Source: Metellina segmentata (lineage: Eukaryota; Arthropoda; Arachnida; Araneae; Tetragnathidae). Taken from it: a stretch of DNA of 64,000 bases. Location of the stretch: assembly GCA_947359465.1 (NCBI GenBank), contig OX375880.1, positions 18,856,120 through 18,920,119 on the forward strand, in the 5' to 3' direction. Within the stretch, counting starts at the first letter, position 1; each line of letters opens with the position of its first letter. A program made the position numbers and the translations under genes. Shown piece by piece: positions 9,475 to 21,824 of this stretch. The notes under the pieces were generated by a model that was not told the origin of the DNA, made no database searches, and saw nothing but the letters and a program-made list of their open reading frames with translations.

Positions 9475-12400
9475 CTCTATATAGACCTGAAAATTCAGAG
9501 TACTTCCCACCTGTAGCTTCAAAACAAAATAATTTAAAACTCTTATGTAGCAAACAAAAGTGTATATAGAGCAGTAATCATAATGGTATCTTTAAACAAA
9601 GCTATATGCTATGCTTCTGGTAGACATGCCAGCGTTTCCAGTGATTTATTTTCTGAGGTGTTTTCATGTAGTATGATTACACAAAAGTTTAAAATACACA
9701 AAGACAAGTTAGGCTATGTTATAACTTATGGACTGGGTTCACATTTTCAAGACAGCCTTTGTCAAGATCTAAATGTGATTTTTACTGTGTGTCATTACAT
9801 GAAAGTTTAAATAAAGTAGCACAGAAAGGCCAAATGGCCGTAATAATCTGTTATTTCGATTCACCTATAGATCAGGTTAAAACGCAATATCTCACTTCTA
9901 CGTTTTTGGGCCACTCAGCTGTTGATCTATTACTATGTCTGGATTCGGTTTTATCTGCAAAGAAAACACTACCAACTTTCAACTGATGGCCCTGATGTAA
10001 AGCTGAAATTCTTGAATGATTTTCAGTCTTTAATATGAAGTCCGTGGTAGATTCTTAAGAGGAAAAATTGATCAATGTTGATACATGTTTACATATTGTC
10101 CATGGAGCGTACAAGACTGCCCTGAAAAAAGCTGGATGGGACTTGTGTACTTTTTGACGTCACCTGTATTTTATGTTCAAAGATTTTTCTTCTCGAAGCG
10201 CAGATTTTATGTTCTATCCTGGTTCAACTTTGACCCCCCTAAAGTTATGCTCAATAAGGTGGATAGAAAATTGTAGTTATTGAAAAAGCCATAAAAGTAA
10301 TTTCATTTGTTAAAAGTATGTTGAAGCATTTAAATCAAAACCACCTGCTTCAAGTAATTTTCAAGTCGTAGGAAGATTTTTGAAATATTAACTTTTACTT
10401 GTAAAACTGATGTTCTTGCAATCAGTTAGTTACCTTAGAAATAGAAGATTTCAGAGTAATCAACCACCTTTACCTTTTTTTTGTATGCAGAACGTTATGC
10501 AATGATGGGGTGTATAGCTAGTGGTTTCAAATTAAAAGATGTTATGAAATCTATCAAAAATGCTAGTTAGCTAATTGCACAGGAGATAGCAGAAAACCAA
10601 AATCAACTTGATTTTAGGGCAGTAAATGTTGTTTTTTCTCTTACAGTAATCTGCAAAGGTGTGAAAGAATTGTATTTTCTTTTCGCTCTGATTGTAAGAA
10701 ATTTCTGCTTACATTATATTTAAAAGTGCTAAACAAATTGCATAGCTGTAATGTCAAGGGAGTGTCGTGATTGTCTCCTTCAATAGTGCTAGGTAATGCC
10801 ATTAAATTTAATTGTATCACATTGGCATTGGAGCTCACTGCAAAAAATTGTATTACTTGCATCGAAGCAGACAGCATCAAAAGACCATCTCCACGATTTG
10901 TAAAAATCCAAGTGTTAAAGAAAAATTAAAACTTTTTGACTGGTATCGACATAGGTTGTATTATTCAGGGTTTTTTTTTGTGATTAGTCATTAGATGAGA
11001 TATGTAGTGATGTGAAGGACGGGTATGGTTTTATTAAAATATAGGAAAAAGTGCATAGAATTAATGTTGTGTGTGGTTTTTTATGTAGTAGTCTGTACAT
11101 TTCCGTTACTTAGTGCGTGATATTTAAATTTTATTTTATATGTTTAAATGAAAGCATAGCTTTGGAGATATACAAGCACTGAATATTTGTCAGTAAAAGC
11201 CCAACTATACGAAAAAGAATTTTTTGATAAATATTAGGTTCATAAATAATTATTTTGAAATGTTTCCAATTCTTAGAAAAAATTTAAAAGTTATAGTCAT
11301 GAAATTTGTTAGTACCAGGTTATGATAATCATGAAAAAGTCACGAAATTAGGTTTTCAAAATTTGGTAGACACCCTGGTGTCGCTTTTTTAGCGCACTTC
11401 TAGTAATGAGTTATGGCAGGTTAAGGCAACCCATTTGTTATATTCTTATTGTATCTTAATAATTTTAACAGCCAATAGATGGCGCCAGGGTCATCAAATA
11501 TATGTATATAGTTCTCAAAAGGTGAGTACAAGACATATTTCATAACTTTAAAGCTTTGACAGTAAGTAAATTTAATTCTTAAAATAAATTTTTTTTCTCA
11601 GTGGGTTTTAAGTTCTGTTCAGAAACAAGAATTAGTATGATTTATTACAACAGGGGGTTTGGTGTAAATATACTTAAAATTAAATTCTTTAGTTAAAAAT
11701 GTTGGATTTTGGACTATAATTTTATATAATGTTAACTGATGTAGTACATAACCCAGAAAATAAATTCTAATGTTTTTTCTAGAATTGTACAAAAAAAAAA
11801 TACATGAATAGAGTATAACGATAGTTTGTTTACTATTTTGATCAATAGATGGAATCAGTAGTTTAAAATTTTGAAGAATTAACAAAGAAACACTTTAAGC
11901 CATCCAGCATGTTTCGCGATGTCAGTAAGTAACGATCGATATAGCTCTATACCTGAAGCAAAATATGTATTGGTAAGTACTTTAAACTGCATATATTTCT
12001 CTTTCAAATAACTTTTTAAACGTTTTTAAGCATTCTCTGTGCCGTAAACATACGTTTCTTATGTTTTGAAAATGCAATGTCAAAATTACGTAACGATCGA
12101 ATTGACAATTTAATTTAAATTACAATGGTACCGATGCCCCCAAACATGAAAAAAAAACAGTCTCTTTTCATCAAATCAATAGTTTTTTATCGAAAAGTAA
12201 AGTGAATTTAGCAGATACAATATTAATACCATTACTAGGCACGTATCCAGCAAACGTACGATCGATATCAAATTCCGACGGCGTCGATCATTAATTAATT
12301 TTGGACGTGATGTTGCAACAATCTCAATAAGATTGTAAAGAATTTCGTTGGTTTTTTTTTTTTTTCAAATAATATACTATATACGTATATATATATATAT

Positions 12401-12914
12401 GTATGTATTTTTCATTTTTATTTTCTGCTTTATGGCTGTAATGATCCTTTGAACTAATTTTTTAAGATGAAACTTGGATTTTTAGAACTTTTTTTCCCCT
12501 GATTAATTCTATAGGAATTATAACTTTTCCAGGAGTTTTCAAGGATAAAGTTATTTTTATTATTTGATCATCTTTTCCTTTTTGTAGGAAGTGTAAATAT
12601 ATATTATTTAAAAAATCACAAAAATCAACCAAACCCAAAATTTTTGGAATTAGTAATAAGATTTTACAGAATTAAACAAATCCATGATTTGAAAATCTGG
12701 AGAAACCAAATTTTAATTTTATAATATTCAAATCTACTCTAATTTTAAAGCATTGACAATTTAAAACTAATGACTGATGTCATAGTTTATACCTTTTAGT
12801 AGACATTAAAATATATATAAAATAAATATATAGATAAACTATTCAAAAAATAAAAACCAAAAGGAATTTATTGAAAATGTCTGCAGTTTTCAGTGTGCTT
12901 GCATGGTTAGTTTT
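9475..12914. other. AT-rich noncoding DNA with scattered repeat fragments
   Basis: No supported gene is seen. Positions 11385-11435 match the interior of the 54086-54392 MITE family. Positions 11436-11493 match 15323-15382 almost exactly, including the palindrome-bearing GCCAATAGATGGCGCC. Several short open frames here have no coding character. A (TA)n-type tract lies near 12375-12400. Confidence 0.6.
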
Positions 12915-12972
12915 AACTTTCGTTTTCTGGTTGAAATAAAAAGCAGTGGTATTCAACCAGAAAACGAAAGTT
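12915..12972. repeat. Perfect 21-bp hairpin
   Basis: The arm at 12915-12935 (AACTTTCGTTTTCTGGTTG plus AA) is exactly complementary to 12952-12972, separated by a 16-base loop. It lies in otherwise unstructured AT-rich DNA and is not at the end of a recognised element. Confidence 0.9.
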
Positions 12973-13057
12973 AGTTTCAAGTATATTTCACAATATAATA
13001 GCAATTTATCATATTCTTAGTCTCTTTACATAAATGATTCAAAAATCAATAACACAA

Positions 13058-13195
13058 TGTCCGAAAGTCATTAGACTTGGGAAATGCCAGAGTTGTGTAA
13101 CATACAGACTAGAAATGTCCAAAATCTGTAACCTACAGGAAAGAAATGTCCAAATTCTGTAACCTACAGGAAAGCAATGTCAAAAATCTGTAACT
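13058..13195. repeat. Short tandem repeat, unit about 32 bp
   Basis: About four imperfect copies of a unit containing AATGTCCAAAATCTGTAACC and TACAGGAAAG run head to tail. The first copy is the most diverged. Confidence 0.8.
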
Positions 13196-13805
13196 GGATC
13201 TTGAAATTAAATCTTTTATTTAATGATTTTGGAGAACAGTTCCTGTCTTTGAATGATTGTATATTGTACTCTAGGCCTATAAACAATACACTAAAAAAAG
13301 TATTGATGTTAAATTTCAAAATTTTCTCATAGTTAACATTTAGTGTTCCCACATTTTGAGAATCTTCTATGTGCGAGATCCTGATCAATTAGTATTGTAT
13401 CATGAAAATAGATGTACACACGCACATATTCTCCTATGTTTCGTGTTCGTGATGTTCTTAATTGTTAATAAATTGTTAGTTGTTAAAAATGGGCTCCTTG
13501 TGTTGAAACGAATCATGTATTTCGAAGAACTCAAAAGTAATCTTGCAAATCTTATTCATTGAGCAAATACTGTCAATTAATTCACATTGTATTCGTCAAT
13601 TAACTTCTTTATTTCATTTCAGTTGATGTATAATATTTAAAGTTTCTAAATATTAAAGATAGAAACAGTAATCACAATATAAGTTCTTACAATTTGAAGT
13701 GACTGTAGATGTAAAATGGTATGTATGTATTTTATGTTATTTTATTTATTAGATGATTTATCTTGGATGGTATATTGCAAGTGTAAGTAATGTAAGTGTT
13801 TTTCA

Positions 13806-15279
13806 CAGGGTGTCAAGATTTAAATCACTTGATTTAAATCAACGATTAAAATCATGATTTTAATCAAATGATTTTTTTTTAAATCGCAACTAATCTTACA
13901 TTTTTATAACTAAGTAAATACACCATAGGAAAATGACAGAAATGATCAAATGCTTTAATTTTTCTGCTGGTGATTTCAGCACTAATGGTTACACCAGCTC
14001 AGAGGGAACTGGGTCAATAACTGCATATGATAAAAGATTGCAACAGCCAGTTGTAACTTATTAGAATACACTATATACTGGAAACAGTAATGTAAACACA
14101 CATGACATAAATCTAAATGCCAGGAAGAGTAATGTATTAACATTTCTGATTAACAGCACTCATAATATAAACACTTAAAGGAAGTATACCACAAATTGAT
14201 TCAAAATTATAAACTAAAGGAGTGACTGATTTTATTAGCTAAAAAAAACACAAATGGGATGTGAAGTTTTTGAGGCATTTGTTAGTTAGCTCCCAAAGTG
14301 TGTGCCGTGTAGAGAGATGAGAGGTGCTGCTAAGCGCAAATAACCTCCAATTTAAGCTATTTCTAAGCAACAGAAAAAAGAGTCGAGGTCACTTATCAAA
14401 AATTGGTTCACTCCCCAACCAAGAGCATCATGAAGGTAATTTTATTTGTTTTATTTATATTTTCACCAACCAATGTTTTCTTATTAAGTAAAATTAAAGT
14501 GTTTGTGTGTGAATTTTAAATACTAGTTGTATTAATTATGTTTATGTTCTTAATTCTCTAATTTCTTTTTCAAAGTGCTACAAATATGAAATGTGTATAT
14601 ATGTAATAATATACCACAGATAAATATTACATGATGACGAGGGTGCTGTGAGAAAATAATAATTCTCTTAAGGGTACCACTTGGATAAGTTTGGGAACCT
14701 CTGTGTTTGCTTATACTTGTAGTTAGCAATAGAGATTAAAAGAGTAGAAATATACATTTTCACACACAGCCATTAAAATGTCAGCAGGAAAAAAGAAAGA
14801 TTCAATATGAATTAAAACTAAGTGAAAATCCAATTATTATTGCTGCTCAGTGCAGTTTTTTTTAAATCAGAATTTACTATAGTCTGATTATTTCTGAGTT
14901 CTATTCTACTTCTCAGGCTATAGTTTAGGTCTGTTACTTACACGTGCTGATAAATTTGTTAACATGACGATGTAATTTTTTCAAGAAAAACTACGTAGGA
15001 TGTCAACTTGTGTTTTAAAGTTAAATAAATGTTAAGTAAATATTGATTTATCCTGTCACAAATTCTGATTGTTTACTTAAAATAACTATTGGTTTACATG
15101 TCATGTCACAAACTCAATTTTTTATTTAACAAATTTATACGTATATATTTATTATTAACAGTGTTTAGGGCCTGCAGAAATTTAAATAGAAAAATCTTAT
15201 TTAAATCAAAATAATCCGATTTAAATCAAATAAATAAGATTAATTGATTTTTTTTAAATCACGATATTTTTACACCCTG
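13806..15279. mobile_element. Non-autonomous hAT element with intact 8-bp target duplication
   Basis: The element starts CAGGGTGTCAAGATTTAAAT and ends with its imperfect complement, TTTAAATCACGATATTTTTA then CACCCTG. It is flanked by a perfect 8-base duplication, GTTTTTCA, at 13798-13805 and 15280-15287. CAGGG-type ends and 8-bp duplications are the hAT hallmark. It is 1474 bp with no transposase frame. A 582-bp relative with its own duplication lies at 23765-24346. Confidence 0.85.
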
Positions 15280-15439
15280 GTTTTTCAATCGAGGACGATT
15301 ATATTGTCAGTCTGGCCAAATGTTATATTCATATTGTATCTTAATAATTTTAACGGCCAATAGATGGCGCCAGGGTCATTCATGTATGTGCGAGATGCTG
15401 ATCAATTCCTTTTCTATCTTGAGTACGGACGAACACACG

Positions 15440-15975
15440 TCTATAGCCCGTTGTGTTGCTCCATTACGACGTTAATTATGTCCTTTCCAAAAAAACAAAT
15501 TTTGGAACAATTGTAATTTGAGTTAACGTCATACTAGAGCAACACAACGGGCTATTGACGACGGTCCGGGATCAGTCCCTTAAGGGAAAGATCCAAGGAC
15601 AACACTTCGTAATTTTGAACCACGGTCAGATGAGGAAGCAACACCTGAGCTGGCATCCCACTGTCCAAACTTTCACACCAACCCAACGCGAGTCCGCGAG
15701 TGAATGGTAATTTTGGTTAACGTCGTACTAGAGCAACACAACGGGCTATTGACGACTGTCCGGGATCAGTCCCTTGAGGGAAATATCCGAGGACAACACC
15801 TCGTAACTATGAACCACGGTCAGATGACGAAGCAACTCCTGAGCTGGCACCCCACTCTCCAAACTTCCACGCCAACCCAACGTGAGGACTTTCGGCCCCG
15901 ACAGATTTAAGGTGCACCAGCCGCTACACCATACGCTTACAAACATCCATGCCCGAACCCGGAACCTTTCGATCC
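15440..15975 (-). repeat. tRNA-derived SINE fragments, tandem and head-to-head
   Basis: The same SINE as at 21825-22135 appears in reverse. Two tail portions lie in tandem (about 15525-15710 and 15715-15975), each with ACTAGAGCAACACAACGGGC followed by CGGTCCGGGATCAGTCCCTT. A short inverted copy of the tail at 15446-15485 makes a head-to-head palindrome with about 30 bases between arms. The tRNA-like head is incomplete. From 15976 to 16308 there is GC-richer unassigned DNA. Confidence 0.7.
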
Positions 15976-16308
15976 AGAGGCTAACACCTTAACCAATATA
16001 TCGGTTGCAATCCTCTAAGGATAAGACCCGGTATGTCTTAGAGGAAAGATAACGATCCTTATCTCTCCTCTATGTTGTATGTGAAAAGGGATAGTCAAAC
16101 TATAGAGCCGAGACAAGGAGCTTTATCTCTTCTGTGGGGTCGAACCTCGAGGGAATCTAAAATCTAGTTTTGCCAGAGCAGTATCGTTTACATGACCAAA
16201 CCAATAAACTCGGTAATTCGAGGGTGAAAGGGATTTTCTAAGATTACCTCCGTTGAATTTTGGGAGATGAGGGTAAACTCAAAAACACGGGACTTAGACT
16301 AGGATAGA

Positions 16309-16838
16309 GTGCCTATATAATAAGAGTGGCGACAAGGGACCAAATTAGGCCCAACGCGCATGCGCGGCAGCCATTTTTCTACCAGAATCGTCTCAAAGAA
16401 GGTTGCTGGGCGAATTAATATATCATTTGAAGGAGAACAAAAAGCATATGATTGTTGTAATTTGGATACATTCGGTATAAAGGAATCATATAAACGCTCA
16501 ATTGCATGCGTAATGGATGAGATGGATTGCACAACGCGCTAACTTAGATTGCGGGAAATACCATGTTGTTCAAAAAAAGCTATTTATTTAAAAAGTCTTC
16601 ACATTTATACTGACAAAACACTAAAATAATAATAAAAAAAATTCTAGAACACGAAATGGAACATGAATAAGCTAAATTTTCTTTTTAATTGAATATAAAC
16701 ACGTTTTTCTCGAACACACAAAAAGTTCCCATGTTAAGTCTACGGGAGCTAGGAAAAGACCGCCTCGGACGGTAGAAAAGGTCTCTAAGCCAATCAGAAA
16801 GTGTTTCCCATATGTCGCCACTTTTATTATATAGGCAC
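16309..16838. mobile_element. Inverted-repeat element (MITE) of about 530 bp
   Basis: GTGCCTATATAATAAGAGTG then GCGACA at the left end is the complement of TGTCGCCACTTTTATTATAT then AGGCAC at the right end, about 26 bp with one mismatch. Flanks are AT-rich (TAGA and TATA) with no clear target duplication. A 60-codon frame (16360-16542) lies inside, but no transposase is recognisable. Confidence 0.75.
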
Positions 16839-16849
16839 TATAGTAAAAA

Positions 16850-16965
16850 CCGGTTTCTCCTCTTACCCGGGTCGCGTATTTAGAAACCCTGGTGCTTGCA
16901 GCACAAAACGGAAATACGTCATTACATAGATGCGCAGACGCGTCCGCAAACACAGCGAGCCTAAA
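16850..16965 (+). repeat. Left copy of a roughly 100-bp inverted repeat bracketing the satellite array
   Basis: This segment contains CCCGGGTCGCGTATTTAGAA, CGGAAATACGTCATTACATA and GATGCGC. It is matched in reverse orientation at about 19985-20085. It is GC-richer than the surroundings and may be one end of a larger element spanning 16850-20085 or beyond. Confidence 0.6.
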
Positions 16966-17019
16966 CAGTAAACACGACCCTCGCTCGTATTGATATTGAG
17001 AGATGTGTAATGGCCGTTT

Positions 17020-19950
17020 TATCTAAAAATTAATAATTGTTGGGTTTACATTTCTTTTAGCAAATGAAAAATGTATTAAATAAAGCCATAATGGTGAACA
17101 ACTGTGTGTGTAGCATAACTCCATATAAACAAACACGTGTATCTGAAATTTGAAGAGAGAAGTTGGGTTACACATGTACACACAACTTTTTTCATAAATC
17201 TTACTTCGTGTTTACTTGGGCATTAAAAAGTATGAATAAATTATTCGTTTCTCTTTTTCACACACAAAAAAAAAAAAACATTTTCAGTTGGAATTAACTT
17301 AAAGATGAGTGTGAAGAAGTTCAGGGCGAGTTCTGTCGACAAAGTACTAATAGAGCCAAAATGTTTAAAATCACTTATTTCTTTTTACTTTTGGCAGTAA
17401 AAAGTTAGTATTATTTATTGCTTTCACTTTTTCACCAAGAAAAACATTAATAATTCTAATTTACTAAATGATGAATGAAAAGTCCACGGTGAAATCCTTG
17501 GAAAAAGCTGCACACACATTTTCACACATCTTTTTAAAAAATGCTTACTTCTTTTTAATTTTGATATTAAGAAGTTCGAATTAATTATTACTTTCACTTT
17601 TTCACCAAGAAAAACCATTAGTAATTCAAATTTACTAAAAGAGGAGTGGGAAAAGTTCACGGTGAAACCCTTTCACAAAGCTGCATACTCATTTTCACAC
17701 ACAACTTCTCTAAAAATGCTTACTTCTTTTTACTTTTGGGATGGGAAAGTTTGTTTTTATTAATAGTTTCACTTTTTTACAAAGAAAAAACATTAACACT
17801 TGAATTTCACTAAAGGATGAGTGTCAAAATGTTCATGGTGAGCTAGATCAACAAAGTACTTCCAGAGCCAATTTAAAAAAAAAGCTTCATTCATGTTTTT
17901 TTTAGCAGTTATAAATTTGTATCTGTGTTTACTTTGAATTATGTACCAAGAAATAAGTTTAATTGTAGGAAATAACCAAAAGTAGCATGAAAAAACTACA
18001 CAGTGAACTGCTTCGACAAAGTTGAACTTGCTTGCTTGGATAGGTTGTCTTTTTAAAAAATGCTTACTTCTTTTTAATTTTGATATTAAGAAGTTAGAAT
18101 TAATTATTACTTTCACTTTTTCACCAAGAAACACCATTAGTAATTCAAATTTACTAAAAGAGGAGTGGGAAAAGTTCACAGTGAAACCCTTTCACAAAGC
18201 TGCATACTCATTTTCACACACAACTTCTCTAAAAATGCTTACTTCTTTTTACTTTTGGGATGGAAAAGTTTGTTTTTATTAATAGTTTCACCTTTTTACA
18301 AAGAAAAAACATTAACACTTGAATTTCACTAAAGGATGAGTGTCAAAATGTTCATGGTGAGCTAGATCAACAAAGTACTTTCAGAGCCAATTAAAAAAAA
18401 AGCTTCATTCATGTTTTTTTAGCAGTTATAAATTTGTATCTGTGTTTACTTTGAATTATGTACCAAGAAATAAGTTTAATTGTAGGAAATAACCAAAAGT
18501 TGCATGAAAAAACTACACAGTGAACTGCTTCGACAAAGTTGAACAGACACATTCATACCCCAAATTTTTATAAATGTTTTTATCCATAATATTTTTGCAT
18601 CAGTAAGTCTCTTTTATTGTATACTTTGTTTTATATACCTTGGAAATAGTTTATTAATTAGAATTAACACAAAGGTTCATGTAAACATCTCAAAATGAGC
18701 TGTCTTCATTATGTTAACACAGCATGTTAGAAAGACACACAAAATATTCAAAAAGTGCCAATTTCTTGATTTCTTTTGCTTGGATAGGTTGCAAATGATA
18801 AATACTTTCTGTTTTTCACAAACAAAACTGTTAGAAAGTTGGAATTATGTAAAAAGTACATGAAACAAGTTCACGGTGAAATGCATCGACAAAGCTGAAC
18901 ACACACATTAAGACCTAGTATTTTTATTAATTGCTTTTTCCAATATATTTTTGCATCAATAAGTTGATTTTATTATGTTCTTTCTTTTCTATATATTTTG
19001 TAAATAGTTTATTACATAGAATTAGTATAAAGTTTTAAGGTAACATGTCAAAAGCAGGCGACTTCATAATGTTAACACATCCAATTTAAAATACACACAA
19101 AACCTATAAAAACGACTACTTTCCTCATTCCTTTAATATTTATACTTTGTAATTAACGAATAGTTTGTGTTTTTGATCAAGAAAAACATTTAATGTTTTG
19201 AATTATTAAAAAAGTGCATGAAACAAGTTCACGGTGAAATGCTTCGACAAAGATGCACAGACACTTTCACACCCAGAATTTTTATTTATTGTTTTTTACC
19301 CAATTTTTTGCATGAATAACTTGGTTTTATTATATTCTTTGTTTTCTATGTATTGGAAAGAGATTATTAATATAATTAAATGAAAATTTCATGGAAACAT
19401 GTCAAAATCACCTGCCTTGACAATGGTGACAGAGCATATTAGAATCAAACACAAAACTCTAAAAAGTGATCATTTCTTGATTCCCTTTGGATTGACAGGT
19501 TGGAAATCATAAATGCTTTCACTTTTTCACCCAGAAAACATTTTATAAAGTTAGAATTAATTAAAAAGTACATGAAACAAGTACTCATTGTAAATGCATT
19601 GATGAAGGTGAACACACTTATGAGACCCAGAACTTTTATTTTTTGTTTTTTTCCAAAATTTTTTGGCTTTAATAACTTTCTTTTATTGTGTTCTTTCTTT
19701 TGTATAACTTGGAGTTTATTACAAAGAATTAAATGAAAGTTACATGAAAGCATGTCAAAATCATCTGCCTGAATAATGTTGACACGGCAGAGTAAGTAAA
19801 CACAAAACCCCTATAAAATGGTAATTTCTTTAACATGTGTGCATGGACATGTTGCAATTGTTAAGTAGATTGTATTTTTCACCAAGAAAAGATTCTAATA
19901 GTTGGAATTAAATAAAAAGTACACGAGACCAGTTTACGGTGAAATGAGTA
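17020..19950. repeat. Degenerate satellite-like tandem array, monomer roughly 180-190 bp
   Basis: Successive monomers share TTTCACTTTTTCACCAAGAA, a following ATTAA/AATTCGAATT segment, a TTCACGGTGAAATGCTTCGA block and an ACACATTTTCACAC block. About 14-15 monomers of varying identity fill nearly 3 kb. A larger unit, 17541-18026, is repeated almost exactly at 18058-18543 (offset 517 bases), a recent higher-order duplication. There is no coding capacity; small frames on either strand just repeat the monomer. Confidence 0.8.
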
Positions 19951-19984
19951 AATGACTCGTCAACGGCGTGGCGTCGTATGCCGG

Positions 19985-20085
19985 AACGCGGGTTTGCTTG
20001 CGCGGGCGCATCTATGTATATGACGTATTTCCGTTTGTGCTGGAAGCGCCAGTGTTTCTAAATACGCACCCGGGTCTCTCTTTCA
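19985..20085 (-). repeat. Right copy of the roughly 100-bp inverted repeat
   Basis: Read on the minus strand it contains GGGTGCGTATTTAGAAACAC, CGGAAATACGTCATATACAT and AGATGCGC, matching 16850-16965 with scattered differences. It directly abuts the 49-bp inverted repeat starting at 20091. Confidence 0.6.
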
Positions 20086-20090
20086 CACAA

Positions 20091-20812
20091 GCGCCTCAGC
20101 GTACAGCGTAAGTGTCCGACAAGTTGACTCTGATTGGCTGGTATGATCATGTGCCTGAGACATAAAGGTGTTTCATTTGGCTATTTATCTACGTTTTGGC
20201 GCAGATCTCTTTGACTGATAGGAACGGTTTTCGAAAGGTTTTAACATTTTGAACCGAAAATTGTATCCTTTTATTATATAAGTTAATAATTATATAAGTT
20301 AGTGTTTTATGTATGCTTTTTGTTACATCAGAATGGTCCTAAGCCAGCGGTGGATACGACACCATCATCCTAAAGCAAAGGGGACGGCAGAGGGGCGGAA
20401 AAATATCAGCTGGTAGTGAGTTCAGGAGTGGTTCTTAGATTATTTATGTAAAATCAACGGAAGTTTGGAAAAATAAAAAAAGGGTATTAAAAATTAGGAA
20501 AAGTAATTTAGAATCGAAAGGAATTAAATTAGAATTGTTTTAAAATAATTTGGATGATCTAAAAATATTTCCGCCAGTTGGGTTCGAACTCGGGAAGTCA
20601 TCCTCCGCCGTTAACGCCAATCTGATGGTAAGTGACTTTAGCCATTTGACCATCGTTGCTTCACCAAGAGGAGCTCTTTAAAAGAAGAGTTCATTTTTGC
20701 CTCCCCTTATTATAAGTTGGCGAGAAATACTACTAACAACAACCATACAACATATATATGAGGAGCCAATCAGAGTCAACTTGTCGGACACTTACGCTGT
20801 ACGCTGAGGCGC
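20091..20812. mobile_element. Element with perfect 49-bp inverted repeats enclosing a tRNA-like SINE module
   Basis: The arms 20091-20139 and 20764-20812 are exact complements over 49 bases, starting GCGCCTCAGCGTACAGCGTA. The 624-base interior holds a minus-strand tRNA-like module (about 20265-20700) with an A-box-like TGGTCAAATGGC and a B-box-like GAGTTCGAACCC, the same family as at 36955-37345. Each arm carries a CCAAT-type motif (GCCAATCAGA). Coding capacity is absent. Confidence 0.75.
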
Positions 20813-21510
20813 TGGTCTCTTTCACCCGGGTATATTTGGAACGGGCTACATGGGAGGAACTGTCACGCGACCGGGAGGCAGCTAGAACTACTCAAAGTCC
20901 TCGAGTGGTTGCTGTTTACTGTCTATCGTTAGGAAAATCGTGTTTACTATCTTGGCACACTGTATCGCGCGTGTAAATTATTCTGATTTCGAAAAAGCGC
21001 CATGAGGAGAAGGAGAGCTACCCGACTTCCTCTCCTCACTGGTGCGGTGTCTTGTTCATGCTTGGGCAGGTTCTGCTGAGGGGGACGGTCTTTCTCGAGA
21101 ACAGTCGAGATGGTCCTTCCATGACTCATCTGATTGTCAACAAATAGTAGTCATGGGAACGACTGAGTAATCAGCGCGCTGACATTGAGTAGTTCTTGGT
21201 TTCGCCTCACAGCTGAGAGTTCCAGATTTCTGTACGACCCGGTATATTAGATGACAAACGAGTCAAGGACAAGTCCGTCTCGACGGGGGACAGGTCAACC
21301 GGTTGGGGAGCGGGGTAATCCATCCCCTGTTCATAAGAAAAGAATTTCGAATGAAAAGGAAGAATTGAGTAGAAATACGGAGGTGGAACGGAATGATCGG
21401 AAATTCCTTTCTTGTGACCTTTCTTGTTCACCACTGTGAATAGCCCTTCGCGTTGCACCAATACGACGTTAACTACATTTCGGTAAGATGATTTTTTAAA
21501 ATTAATTTCG
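20813..21510. other. GC-richer unassigned DNA
   Basis: Base composition is richer in G and C than the surroundings. Small frames exist on both strands (for example 20947-21129 minus and 21251-21439 plus), but none has recognisable domains or splice context. It could be old transposon DNA or a promoter-proximal region of the downstream gene. I cannot decide. Confidence 0.3.
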
Positions 21511-21750
21511 TACTAGAGCACCACAATGATCAATTCCCTAAGGGAAAGATCCAAGGACAACACCTCGTAATTTTGAACTACGGTAAGATGATAAGCAACA
21601 CCTGAGTTGGCACCCCACTCTCCAAACTTCCACACCAACCCAACGTGAGGACTCTCGGCCACGACAGATTTAAGTTGCACCAGTTGCCTCTACACTATAC
21701 GCTTACAAACATCCATACCTGGACCCGCATTCAATCTAGGAACCATCCGC
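21511..21750 (-). repeat. tRNA-derived SINE, minus copy
   Basis: This is a reverse copy of the family at 21825-22135, containing GAACTACGGTAAGATGATAA, CCAACCCAACGTGAGGACTC and CATCCATACCTGGACCC. It is diverged, and its head is truncated near 21750. Confidence 0.75.
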
Positions 21751-21824
21751 TGCCTTGTATTCACTTTAGTCTTGGATAAAAAAACCTTTGTACTACTCTC
21801 CCTCCTTTTCAATTGTAAGCCGAC

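Noticed and set aside
16360..16542. 60-codon frame as a gene
   Set aside because: It lies inside a short inverted-repeat element with no recognisable domain and no splice or promoter support.
17424..19753. Frames of 78-128 codons in the satellite array
   Set aside because: They repeat the same peptide per monomer (for example SSFSKFELLMVFL) and come from the tandem array.
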